DNA from: an uncultured Clostridia bacterium
Lineage (GTDB): Bacteria; Bacillota; Clostridia; Christensenellales; Aristaeellaceae
Direction: 5' to 3'
Length of the DNA stretch: 10,148 bases
Assembly: GCA_946409855.1 (NCBI GenBank)
Contig: CAMJXZ010000097.1
Span: forward strand, 1-10,148
This document shows positions 1 to 7,011 of the stretch, piece after piece. The notes beneath the pieces were generated by a model. The model was not told the DNA's origin, made no database searches, and saw nothing but the letters and a program-made list of their open reading frames with translations. Both the position numbers and the translations under genes were made by a program. Every line of letters starts with the position of its first letter. Within the stretch, counting starts at the first letter, position 1.

Positions 1-285
1 GACATCAGCCGGGAGCTGGCCGAAAACGACCTGATGGACCTGGCCAACGCCTGGTTTGACGGCCTTTCGCCCCATCTGGAAGCGCGCCAGGAGCTCCATT
101 ACCGCTGCGACTGCTCCCGGGAGCGGATGGAAAGGGCGCTGGCCGCCCTGGGCCGGGAAGAACTGAACGACATCCTCAGGACGGACGGTTACGCGACGCT
201 GACCTGCCATTTCTGCCGGACGGCCCGGGTGTTTGATGAAAACGATATCAGAAGGCTGCTGGGAAAGGAAGCCGGGAATGACTGA
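1..285 (+). CDS. hslO: Hsp33 redox-regulated chaperone, C-terminal part (5' end outside window)
   Basis: Hsp33 is a cytoplasmic holdase chaperone switched on by oxidation: four C-terminal cysteines hold zinc when reduced and form disulfides under oxidative stress, exposing a client-binding surface. The reading frame is open from base 1, so the gene starts upstream and only about 94 C-terminal codons are seen. The zinc-switch domain is intact, with a CxC pair (CDC, codons at 106-114) and a CxxC pair (CHFC, codons at 205-216), and between them the family-typical stretch ending in an ELNDIL-like segment. The ATG at 34 is internal, not a start. The TGA stop at 283-285 lies inside the first codons of the next gene, so the two are probably translationally coupled. 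The family call is secure from the cysteine pattern and surrounding residues; the N-terminal domain cannot be judged here. Confidence 0.93.
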   Translation, partial: DISRELAENDLMDLANAWFDGLSPHLEARQELHYRCDCSRERMERALAALGREELNDILRTDGYATLTCHFCRTARVFDENDIRRLLGKEAGND

Positions 286-1618
286 CCGGGGCAATATCAC
301 GCCTTTTGAGCGGCCGGCCGTATACTGGGTGCGCCGCGCCCGCCGCCATATGGACCGGGAGAGGCTGTCGGAAGCGTCCGCGCTGCTCCGGGAGGCGTAC
401 CGCCAGACAGGCCAGGGGGAGATCGCCCTGGAGCTGGCGGAGACGCACTGCGGGATGGGTTCCTACATGGCTGCCCGGCGGATCGCCGAGGACCTGCTTG
501 CCAGGGACCCGGACTGCGCCGGGGCGTACTACGTCATCGGGCTGGTCAGCCTGGCATACGACGACGAACGGCTGGCGGACGACGCGCTGGCCACCTGCAT
601 GACGAAGGATACCTCCGGCGAATACGCCGAGAAGGCCCAGAACCTGCTGAACGAATACCTGTGGCGGCAGGACCCGCTGTTCCCCAGGGACGCCCGGGCC
701 CAGGCGCTGCACGCCCAGGCGCTGGACGCGCTGTGGGCCGGGGAAAAGGACCGGGCCGAGGCGCTGCTCCGGAAAGCGGTCCGCCAGGGGAAGCGTCCCC
801 AGGCGGAAACCGTTCTGGGGGAGATGCTGCTCAGGCAGGGCAAAGCGAAAGAGGCGCTGCGGCTGTTCCAGCGCGCGCAGAAAAAGCTGCCCGGGCGGCC
901 CACCCAGCGGCTGCTGCTGGCCCAGGCGCTCTGCGCCGGCGGGTGGATCTCGCTGGCAAACGCCTGGCTTGAAAAGACGGTTCCCCTGTGCGAGAGCATT
1001 CCGGAGCTGACGCTGGCGGCGGAAAGCTGCCTGTACGCCGGCTGCCGGGATCTGATCATTACCCGCATCCGGGAAGTGCAGAAGGAAATGCCCCTGTCCA
1101 ACGACCTGACGTACCTGCTGGCGGCCATTTACGCCGATTCGTGGGATTTTGAAAAGGCGCTGCACCAGCTGATGATCATCCTGGACCGCGACCCGGAGGA
1201 CCGGGACGCCCTGGCAGCCCTGCGGATTATCGGGCTGGGGCCGGTGCCGCTGGAACGGCCGCCGATCGCGGACTTTGTGTACCGCCTCTGCCTCCGGCCG
1301 CCCATCCGGGGGGACGCCGCCCTCAAGCGGCTCGCCCACGGGCTGACCATCAGCATGGGCGGCGCGGTGCGCTGGCAGACGGTGTATAAGCTGACAGAAA
1401 GCGCCTGGCGCCATCTGAGCCCCCTGCAGAAAAAGATCTGCGACAGGGACCGGGCGGCTTACTGGCAGAACGCCTTTTACCTCTGGCTCAGGCAGTGCAG
1501 CGGCCAGACCTGGCTGCCGAAGAAGCCGGCGCTGTATTTCAGGCCGCGCAACCAAAGAAGGATCCGGCGCATGGCGCGCTACCTTCAAAGAATCGGAAAC
1601 TGGAGACAGATCAAATGA
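278..1618 (+). CDS. TPR-repeat scaffold protein, cytoplasmic, with basic C-terminal tail
   Basis: This is a 446-residue protein with no signal peptide or membrane segment. About residues 15-350 are helix pairs of the tetratricopeptide type, for example units with AEALLRKAV, KEALRLFQRAQ and EKALHQLMIILDRDPED. TPR arrays bind other proteins; no catalytic domain is recognised. The last 25 residues are strongly basic (ten Arg/Lys), which could contact nucleic acid, membrane lipids or an acidic partner. The ATG at 278 was chosen because GGAAAGGAAG lies just upstream and the codon sits in an 8-base overlap with the hslO stop. A longer in-frame start at 233 would lie deep inside hslO. The gene ends in an ATGA overlap with the HEAT-like gene, so it belongs to the same operon. 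Function unknown; a role tied to Hsp33 or to the membrane protein downstream is inference from position only. Confidence 0.85.
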   Translation: MTDRGNITPFERPAVYWVRRARRHMDRERLSEASALLREAYRQTGQGEIALELAETHCGMGSYMAARRIAEDLLARDPDCAGAYYVIGLVSLAYDDERLADDALATCMTKDTSGEYAEKAQNLLNEYLWRQDPLFPRDARAQALHAQALDALWAGEKDRAEALLRKAVRQGKRPQAETVLGEMLLRQGKAKEALRLFQRAQKKLPGRPTQRLLLAQALCAGGWISLANAWLEKTVPLCESIPELTLAAESCLYAGCRDLIITRIREVQKEMPLSNDLTYLLAAIYADSWDFEKALHQLMIILDRDPEDRDALAALRIIGLGPVPLERPPIADFVYRLCLRPPIRGDAALKRLAHGLTISMGGAVRWQTVYKLTESAWRHLSPLQKKICDRDRAAYWQNAFYLWLRQCSGQTWLPKKPALYFRPRNQRRIRRMARYLQRIGNWRQIK

Positions 1619-2439
1619 AACTGATCGATTTTGACGGCGCGTTCGAAGCCTACCTGCAGGACTGGTTCGTGCGCAGCAAGGGACTTTTCCGCACCTATGA
1701 CGAGATGGAAGACCGGGTGCCGGAGGTGTATCAGACCTTCCTGGACACCCCGGCGGACTTTCTGAACGGCGAAAAGCCGGGCGTGTTCTTTGAGCGCTTT
1801 TCCGACCCGAAGGAGCTGACGGACTGGATGGTCGCCTACGAAAAAGGCGGCGTGCCGGTGCCGGACATGCTGCTCAACCGGATCGCGGACCTGGGCCGGG
1901 CGGCGGAAGAAAGCCTGCTTTCGCTTCTGACCGCGGAAGACATCCCCCAGGCGTCCCGCATGAGCGCGGTGACGCTGCTCAGGGAGGTGGACAGCGCGCG
2001 GCCCGCCGCCCTCTATCTTTCCTGGGTTAAAGGCTTTGACGGGCGGGACGAGCTGACGGAAAACGCGCTGGAAAGCCTGCAGTCCATGGGGGACGCGGTC
2101 CTTCCCGCCATCCTGGAAACGCTGGAAGGGGCGACCGATGAAGGGCGGGCGGCGCTGCTGACCATCCTGCCGGAAGGCGCGGCGGATGATAAGACCGTCC
2201 GCCTGGCGATCTCCCTGTTTGAGCGACGCAGGGACCTGCAGGCGCAGCTGGCCGGCGTGCTGGGCAGGATGGGGGACGAACGGGCGCTCCCCGCTTTGCG
2301 GCGGGCCGCGCTGGACAGGGAAAACGGGTATCTGGTGTACATCGAGCTGCGGAACGCCATCGAGCAATTGGGCGAGGACGCGCCGGAGAGGGATTTCAGC
2401 GACGATGACCCGGAATACGAGTCCCTGAAGGGTTTATAA
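1615..2439 (+). CDS. HEAT-like repeat protein, cytoplasmic, with acidic C-terminal tail
   Basis: This is a 274-residue soluble protein. The ATG at 1615 overlaps the previous stop (ATGA) and is preceded by GGAG about ten bases upstream; this start is preferred to the ATG at 1495, which lies inside the TPR gene. The N-terminal 60 residues are rich in aromatic and acidic residues (around YLQDWF). Residues from about 75 to 250 form short helical repeats of HEAT type, for example the units around MGDAVLPAILETL and MGDERALPALRRAALD. The last 20 or so residues are very acidic, with a run of three Asp. HEAT arrays are protein-binding solenoids, and the nearest known themes are HEAT/PBS-lyase-like repeat proteins without enzymatic function. 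No catalytic motif is seen. It sits between two TPR proteins, suggesting a shared complex, but this is inference. Confidence 0.82.
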   Translation: MKLIDFDGAFEAYLQDWFVRSKGLFRTYDEMEDRVPEVYQTFLDTPADFLNGEKPGVFFERFSDPKELTDWMVAYEKGGVPVPDMLLNRIADLGRAAEESLLSLLTAEDIPQASRMSAVTLLREVDSARPAALYLSWVKGFDGRDELTENALESLQSMGDAVLPAILETLEGATDEGRAALLTILPEGAADDKTVRLAISLFERRRDLQAQLAGVLGRMGDERALPALRRAALDRENGYLVYIELRNAIEQLGEDAPERDFSDDDPEYESLKGL

Positions 2440-2442
2440 ACG

Positions 2443-4230
2443 ATGAAAACAGTATGTGAGCACTGCGGCACCGTGGCGGTGGAAGGAGAACTGTTCTGCC
2501 GGGCCTGCGGGGCCATGCTGCCCGTGCGGGACCTGAACGGCGGCGCCGCCGCGATCCGCCAGGGCCGCGCCCGGGTCGCTTCCAGGCCGTCCTACGGCTC
2601 GGAGCGGGCGCCGCAGGAACTGCCGCAGGAGACGCTGGACGATACCGACCGTGCGGCGCACGCCCTGATGGGGCGGCAGACCATCAAAGTGAATACCCCG
2701 CGCAGGCGCACCGGCATCAACTGGGCGCTCCTGTTTACAATCCTCCTGACGCTGATGGTCCTGAGCGTCGCGGGCGGGTATATTTACCTGCGCGCCACGC
2801 CGGGCGGGCAGAAGATCATGGCCCGCCTGGGCTATGAAGCGGACACCACCGCCATGTGGGACATCGGCATGGAATACATGGACCAGGGCTATATCGAGCG
2901 GGCCATCGCCATTGAGGAGGAAGCCTACCAGCGGGAGCCCCACCGGGAGGATATTTACGAGCGCCTGCAGCAGCTGTGCGAGGCCTATGAAATGGCGGAG
3001 CGGACGGCCGACGCCGAGCGCATCTACACCGTCATGTACACGGAAGTGGACAAGACCAACCCCATCGCCTACCAGAACATCCTGCGCCTGATGCGCGCGC
3101 AGGACCGGCTGATGGAGGCTGCCGAATTCCTGAAGCTCGCCTACGCGAACACCGGCCTTTCATCCTTTGAGACCGAACGGCTGGAACTGATCCCCGCCGC
3201 GCCGGTCACCGCCGAGGATGTCGCCGCCGGCCGCTACAAGAAAGACGTCGATATCACGCTGATCAGCGAGGAAGGAAACGACATCTTCTATATTCTGGGC
3301 GAAGAAGGATCCCTGCCCGAGGACGGCCAGCCCTATACCGAGCCGATCCACCTGGAGGAAGGCGGCTGGGTGCTGCGGGCCGTCTGCGTCTCCACGGAAC
3401 TGGTCAGCGACGAGCTGGTGGCCAAGTACGTCATCACCTACCCGTCGCCGGACGCGCCGAAAGCCTCCCTGGCGCCGGGCACGTACCAGCAGCGCCAGCG
3501 CCTCCGCCTGCGCAAGCAGGGGGACGACCAGAACGTGACGATCTATTACACCATCGACGGCACCCCGCCGACGAAGAATTCGCCGATCTATGACGATGAG
3601 GGCATCCTGCTGCCCGGCGGCCTGGTGGTGTGCCGCGCCGTGGCGGTCAATCACTACGGGAAGGTGTCCAACGAAATGAGCGTGGAACTGATGATCAAAA
3701 ACGTCCATTTCGAGAACTATTATTTCAACGACGGCGCCAAGCGCAATTCGGACTATATGGACGGCGCCCAGATCATGAAGACCACCCAGGAGCAGTTTAT
3801 CAGGAAATTCGGCAACCCGGAGAAGAACGAGCAGATCACGGACTCCGCGCTGCGCGGCACCTGCTACCGGCTGACCTATTCCTGGGGGGAAGCCCGCTTC
3901 TACGTGGCGGAAAAGGGGACGCTGCTGTATTACATCAGCACCACGTCCGAAGGCATGACCGCGCCGCGGAATACCAGGGTCGGGATGAAAGAGGAACAGA
4001 TCACAGAGAAATTCAAGGATATGGGGCAGAAACCCAATCAGGACGGCAGCCGGAGCCTGTACAACGACACCGCCCAGAAATGCTCCGGGACAATCGGTCT
4101 GCTGAAAACCGGCGGGAAAAGGATCGATTATTCCTATGTGGACAAGGAATATGAGGCCACCATTACCCTGAGCTATTATCTGACGAACGGCGTCTGCACG
4201 CGGATCGTCAACAGCTTCATGATCAACTGA
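2443..4230 (+). CDS. Membrane protein: zinc ribbon, one TM helix, TPR-like helices, two chitobiase C-terminal-like domains
   Basis: This 595-residue protein has an unusual domain order. An N-terminal zinc ribbon has ligands C5, C8, C19 and C22. A Gly/Ala/Arg-rich linker to about residue 90 follows, then one membrane helix at about 92-115, flanked on its N-terminal side by RRRTG. Helical TPR-like segments span about 137-240. Two beta-rich domains resembling the chitobiase/beta-hexosaminidase C-terminal family (CHB_HEX_C type) follow, at about 267-333 (divergent) and 345-420; the second has the typical YYTIDGTPPT segment. The C-terminal 170 residues contain two short motifs (around FIRKFGNP and GMKEEQITEKF) that recall BamE/SmpA-type modules, a weak resemblance. 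By the positive-inside rule the zinc ribbon is cytoplasmic and the rest extracytoplasmic. It starts 3 bases after the HEAT-like gene, with GAAGGG ten bases upstream. Role unknown; a membrane anchor or sensor for the operon is inference. Confidence 0.85.
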   Translation: MKTVCEHCGTVAVEGELFCRACGAMLPVRDLNGGAAAIRQGRARVASRPSYGSERAPQELPQETLDDTDRAAHALMGRQTIKVNTPRRRTGINWALLFTILLTLMVLSVAGGYIYLRATPGGQKIMARLGYEADTTAMWDIGMEYMDQGYIERAIAIEEEAYQREPHREDIYERLQQLCEAYEMAERTADAERIYTVMYTEVDKTNPIAYQNILRLMRAQDRLMEAAEFLKLAYANTGLSSFETERLELIPAAPVTAEDVAAGRYKKDVDITLISEEGNDIFYILGEEGSLPEDGQPYTEPIHLEEGGWVLRAVCVSTELVSDELVAKYVITYPSPDAPKASLAPGTYQQRQRLRLRKQGDDQNVTIYYTIDGTPPTKNSPIYDDEGILLPGGLVVCRAVAVNHYGKVSNEMSVELMIKNVHFENYYFNDGAKRNSDYMDGAQIMKTTQEQFIRKFGNPEKNEQITDSALRGTCYRLTYSWGEARFYVAEKGTLLYYISTTSEGMTAPRNTRVGMKEEQITEKFKDMGQKPNQDGSRSLYNDTAQKCSGTIGLLKTGGKRIDYSYVDKEYEATITLSYYLTNGVCTRIVNSFMIN

Positions 4231-4257
4231 CCGGCTCCCCGGTGCGAAAGAAACAAG

Positions 4258-4309
4258 CAGAAAGCGCGCATGCGTTCACCGTTTGGCGAGGGTATGCGCG
4301 CTGTTTCTG
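4258..4309. terminator. Hairpin between convergent genes, probable bidirectional terminator
   Basis: A stem pairs CAGAAAGCGCGCAT (4258-4271) with ATGCGCGC (4294-4301) and TTTCTG (4304-4309), interrupted only by a two-base bulge; the loop is 22 bases. It lies between the stop of the zinc ribbon membrane gene (4230, + strand) and the stop of the fumarase beta gene (4346, - strand). The sequence after the stem is T-rich but broken by C and G on both strands, so it is a weaker terminator than the one at 6961-7005. A second small inverted repeat (CCGGC at 4324-4328 with GCCGG at 4335-4339) follows. The rest of the 115-base gap shows no gene. Confidence 0.6.
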
Positions 4310-4345
4310 TTTCTGTGGGATTCCCGGCTTGCGGGCCGGTCCGGT

Positions 4346-4906
4346 TTATCTTTCCGCCCGGCGCGTGCACGCCGCCGGGCCGATTTCGTAGAGATTGTTA
4401 CCCATGCTGTCGATCAGGACGATGGCGGGAAACCGCTCCACCGTCAGCCGGCGGACGGCTTCCGGCCCCAGGTCCGGGAAGGCGATCACCTCGCAGGACA
4501 GCACGGACCGGGCCAGCAGGGCCGCCGCGCCGCCTGTGGCGCCGAAATACACGGCGCCGTACCGCCGCATGGCCTCGATCACCTCCGGCGAGCGGCGCCC
4601 TTTCCCGATCATCCCGCCCAGCCCCAGGGAAAGCAGCTCCGGGGTATAGCTGTCCATCCGGTAGCTGGTGGTCGGCCCGGCGGAACCGATGGGCAGCCCT
4701 GCCGGGGCCGGGGAGGGACCGACATAGTAAATTACCTGATCCTTCAGGGGAAACGGCAGGGGCTTCCCTTCCCGGAGCAGATTGATCAGCCGCTTGTGGG
4801 CGGCGTCCCGGGCAGTGTAGAGCACCCCGCTCAGCGTCACCAGGTCCCCGGCGCGGAGGGGCAGGGCTGCGGGTTTATGAAGCGGCAGCGTGAGGTCACG
4901 GATCAT
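4346..4906 (-). CDS. Class I (Fe-S) fumarate hydratase / tartrate dehydratase, beta subunit
   Basis: This is the beta chain of the two-subunit oxygen-sensitive fumarase, which with the alpha chain interconverts fumarate and L-malate in the cytoplasm. The protein is 186 residues, normal for the family. Recognisable are GPTTSYRMD at residues 77-85, the Gly-rich GLGGMIGKG at about 95-103, the FGATGGAAAL block at 121-130 and the C-terminal GNNLYEI. The ATG at 4906 is chosen because AGGAGG lies eight bases upstream; the TTG at 4912 would be only two bases from that site. The alpha gene ends 18 bases upstream, so the two are co-transcribed. L(+)-tartrate dehydratase (TtdB) is closely related and sequence alone does not exclude it; fumarase is favoured because no tartrate gene is nearby. 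No symbol is given because fumA/fumB in Escherichia coli denote single-chain isozymes. Confidence 0.92.
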   Translation of the reverse strand: MIRDLTLPLHKPAALPLRAGDLVTLSGVLYTARDAAHKRLINLLREGKPLPFPLKDQVIYYVGPSPAPAGLPIGSAGPTTSYRMDSYTPELLSLGLGGMIGKGRRSPEVIEAMRRYGAVYFGATGGAAALLARSVLSCEVIAFPDLGPEAVRRLTVERFPAIVLIDSMGNNLYEIGPAACTRRAER

Positions 4907-4912
4907 GATCAA

Positions 4913-4920
4913 CCCCTCCT
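4913..4920 (-). promoter_or_regulatory. Ribosome binding site of fumarase beta gene
   Basis: On the - strand this reads AGGAGGGG, with eight bases (GGTTGATC) between AGGAGG and the ATG at 4906. This spacing decides between the ATG and the in-frame TTG at 4912, which is too close to the site. Confidence 0.75.
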
Positions 4921-4924
4921 TTTT

Positions 4925-5770
4925 CTACAGCACGGTTTCCGCGTGCCGGGACGCGTGGCAGCAGATGCAGACGGCGACGGGCATGCCGGCGATATGCGTG
5001 GGGGCGTACTCGGCGCTGACCCACAGCGCCGTGGTGAGCCCGCCGATGCCCGCGGCCCCGATCATGGACCGGTTGATCCGCTCCAGCGCTTTTTCTTCCA
5101 GCGCGGCGTAGCGGGCGTCCGGATGATGGACGCCGATGGGCCGGGCGGTCGCCCGTTTGGCCATCAGGGGCGCGGTCTCAAAATCCCCCCCGATGCCCAC
5201 GCCGACGATCACCGGCGGGCAGGGGTTGGGCCCCGCTTCCCGGACGGCGGTGACGACGGCGTCCAGCACGCCTTCTTCCCCGGCGGCGGGGGGCAGCATG
5301 AAGACGCGGCTCATGTTCTCGCTCCCGAACCCCTTGGCCATGGCCAGGATGCGCACCGATTCCCCCGGCACCAGGGACAGATGGATCACAGCCGGGGTAT
5401 TGTCCCCGGTGTTGACCCGGTCAAACAGAGGGTCGGAGACGATGGACTTGCGGAAACAGCCTTCGATGTAGGCGTCCCGCACCCCCTGTTCCACAGCCTG
5501 CGTGAGGCTGCCGCCGGTAAAATGGACATCCTGGCCGACGGTCAGGAAGCAGACGGCCATCCCGGTGTCCTGGCATAAGGGGAGGCCGGTCTCGGCCGCG
5601 GCGGCGTAATTGTCCGTCAGCTGCGTGAGCACGTAGCGGGCGGCGGGGGACGTTTCCCTTTCCAGCGCCCGGCGCATGGCGGCCTCAATGTCCGGGCTTA
5701 CGCGGCGGTTGATCTGCAGGAACAGGCCGCGGACGGCGGCCTGGACGTCGGTTACGGGCAGTTCTCTCAC
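4925..5770 (-). CDS. Class I (Fe-S) fumarate hydratase / tartrate dehydratase, alpha subunit
   Basis: This is the iron-sulfur catalytic chain of the two-subunit fumarase. The labile [4Fe-4S] cluster is held by three cysteines and its open iron binds the substrate. The protein is 281 residues, the usual length. The ligands expected for the family are visible: C66 in LPLCQDTG, C184 in NPCPP and C271 in CHASRH. Extra cysteines at 268 and 270 next to C271 are less usual. Other family blocks include NTGDNTPA (120-127), KGFGSENMS (146-154) and VGVGIGG (189-195). The start is GTG at 5770, with GGGAGGG seven bases upstream; it overlaps the tmcAL stop as GTGA, so translation is probably coupled. A longer open frame upstream is only an antisense-type shadow inside tmcAL. 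L(+)-tartrate dehydratase alpha (TtdA) is the main alternative. Confidence 0.94.
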   Translation of the reverse strand: MRELPVTDVQAAVRGLFLQINRRVSPDIEAAMRRALERETSPAARYVLTQLTDNYAAAAETGLPLCQDTGMAVCFLTVGQDVHFTGGSLTQAVEQGVRDAYIEGCFRKSIVSDPLFDRVNTGDNTPAVIHLSLVPGESVRILAMAKGFGSENMSRVFMLPPAAGEEGVLDAVVTAVREAGPNPCPPVIVGVGIGGDFETAPLMAKRATARPIGVHHPDARYAALEEKALERINRSMIGAAGIGGLTTALWVSAEYAPTHIAGMPVAVCICCHASRHAETVL

Positions 5771-6948
5771 AATGTTTCCCTCCCAAAGATGACGGGGCTT
5801 TGCTGAAACAGGGGAACGGCGCTTTCGCACCCCAGGGCGCGGATGCGCTCGGCGCGGGCGTCCGTCTGCAGCAGACTGGCATAATCGGCTGGCTTGGCGG
5901 CCACGGGCAGCGTGCTGCGCCGCTTGATGGCGGCAAGCAGGGGCCGCGCTTCTTCCCGGAAGCCCAGCAGCCGGACGCAGGGCACGCGGGCGGGCAGCGT
6001 CTCCCGCGGCAGGTCCAGCAGCGCCTGGGATAAAAACCTGCGCACACCGGCCCGGGTGTCCAGCGGCCCGGCCGCCATCCCGACCAGCTCTTCCAGGCTG
6101 CCGGCCCGGGGAGCGCACTTGTATACCCGCTCCGGCAGGCCGTTCCGCTGCGTCGTATAGCGGGCAAGGGTTTTGAGGTCCATCATGGCGAGGCGGTACA
6201 GGTACGCCTGGCTGAGGGCGCCGGGCGGACAGACGGCGCGGGCTTTCAGGCAATCATCCGCGATGGGGGCGCAGGCTTCCGGCAGCTGTTGAAGCGCCTG
6301 TCCGGTCTGCCCGTTCAGGAACCGTTCCCGGAGCACCGAGGAAGAAAGAAAGCCTTCCGTATCCGGGTCGTCCCGCCGGCCCATCCGCTGAACGGGCACG
6401 GGGATCATGGGGGAATCCAGCGCCGGCAGCTGCTTCAGGTACGCGACGGCCAGGATGTTGTTGGGCTTTTGAAGGATATCCGGGGAGATCCCGAGGGTTT
6501 CCGACAGGGCCTGTGCCTGCGCCCGGGGGAAAGAAAGACCGCTCTGCAGCTTTTCAGTTAGGTGCCGCTCAAACGCTTCGGACGGCTGCCGTAGCATCTC
6601 CGCGCACCCGCGGAGCAGGTCAAAGACGCCGCTGTCCTCGCAGCCGAAGGAAAGGTGGGTGACCACGCCCAGCCCGTCCAGCGCCTGCACCCCGCCCGCG
6701 GCAAAGCGGTCGGCCTCCATCACGGAAAAGGTGACGGGCAGGGCGAACACGGCGTCCGCTCCTCCCGCCAGCGCCATCCTGGCCCGGTCCCGCGCGGCAA
6801 AGAAGGAAGGCGCGCCCCGCTGGGTGAACGCCGTGCTGAGGACGCAGACCACATAGTCCGCCCCGCAGGCCTCCCTGGCCCGGGCAAGGTGCCATGCATG
6901 CCCCCGGTGAAAGGGATCGTATTCCGCGATGACGCCGCAAACCCGCAT
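5767..6948 (-). CDS. tmcAL: tRNA(Met) cytidine acetate ligase
   Basis: TmcAL (formerly YlbM/DUF795) activates acetate with ATP to acetyl-AMP and transfers it to the wobble cytidine C34 of elongator tRNA(Met), forming N4-acetylcytidine, which sharpens AUG versus AUA decoding. The protein is 393 residues, normal length. The nucleotidyltransferase signature is at the N-terminus: GVIAEYDPFHRGH, with the HxGH motif at H14-H17. It is followed by FTQRGAPSFF at about residues 41-50 and GGADAVFALP at about 62-71. The family usually has SG before the FxQRG block and a KW pair after it; here ST and AR appear instead. The ATG at 6948 has GGAGG seven bases upstream. A strong terminator lies just upstream and no promoter is evident in the short gap, so expression may depend on readthrough or an unseen promoter. 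It overlaps the fumarase alpha gene by four bases. Confidence 0.93.
   Translation of the reverse strand: MRVCGVIAEYDPFHRGHAWHLARAREACGADYVVCVLSTAFTQRGAPSFFAARDRARMALAGGADAVFALPVTFSVMEADRFAAGGVQALDGLGVVTHLSFGCEDSGVFDLLRGCAEMLRQPSEAFERHLTEKLQSGLSFPRAQAQALSETLGISPDILQKPNNILAVAYLKQLPALDSPMIPVPVQRMGRRDDPDTEGFLSSSVLRERFLNGQTGQALQQLPEACAPIADDCLKARAVCPPGALSQAYLYRLAMMDLKTLARYTTQRNGLPERVYKCAPRAGSLEELVGMAAGPLDTRAGVRRFLSQALLDLPRETLPARVPCVRLLGFREEARPLLAAIKRRSTLPVAAKPADYASLLQTDARAERIRALGCESAVPLFQQSPVIFGRETL
5778..5784 (-). promoter_or_regulatory. Ribosome binding site that fixes the GTG start of fumarase alpha
   Basis: On the - strand GGGAGGG stands seven bases before the GTG at 5770, inside the last codons of tmcAL. 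No ATG fits the protein family at this end, so this site is the main support for a GTG start. Confidence 0.7.
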
Positions 6949-6960
6949 GCGCTGCCTCCA

Positions 6961-7005
6961 GAAAAAAACGAAATAACCGGCCGGATCACTGCCGTGACCG
7001 GCCGG
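6961..7005 (-). terminator. Rho-independent terminator of the leucine-rich repeat genes
   Basis: CCGGCCGG at 6977-6984 pairs with CCGGCCGG at 6998-7005, extended by TCAC/GTGA inside with one bulged base and a four-base loop. On the - strand the stem is followed by TTATTTCG and then a run of seven T (6962-6968). It starts six bases after the stop of the leucine-rich repeat gene ending at 7012, so it terminates that operon ahead of tmcAL. Confidence 0.87.
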
Positions 7006-7011
7006 AGGATG

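Noticed and set aside
248..1588. Long open frame of 446 codons on the - strand
   Set aside because: It mirrors the TPR gene almost exactly, has a Pro/Arg/Gln-rich translation with no domain, and lacks a ribosome binding site. It is an antisense shadow of GC-rich coding DNA.
4176..4370. 64-codon open frame on the - strand in the convergent gap
   Set aside because: It spans the terminator hairpin and the ends of two genes, with no initiation signal.
4904..4912. TTG at 4912 as the start of fumarase beta
   Set aside because: It would be only two bases from AGGAGG; the ATG at 4906 has normal spacing.
4283..5578. Open frame of 431 codons on the + strand
   Set aside because: It runs antisense through both fumarase genes, which are clear family members. 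Its translation is low-complexity (His, Gly, Asp, Arg rich).
5771..6253. Upstream extension of the fumarase alpha frame
   Set aside because: The extension lies inside tmcAL in another frame, is Pro/Arg-rich and matches nothing. The GTG at 5770 with its ribosome binding site gives the normal family length.
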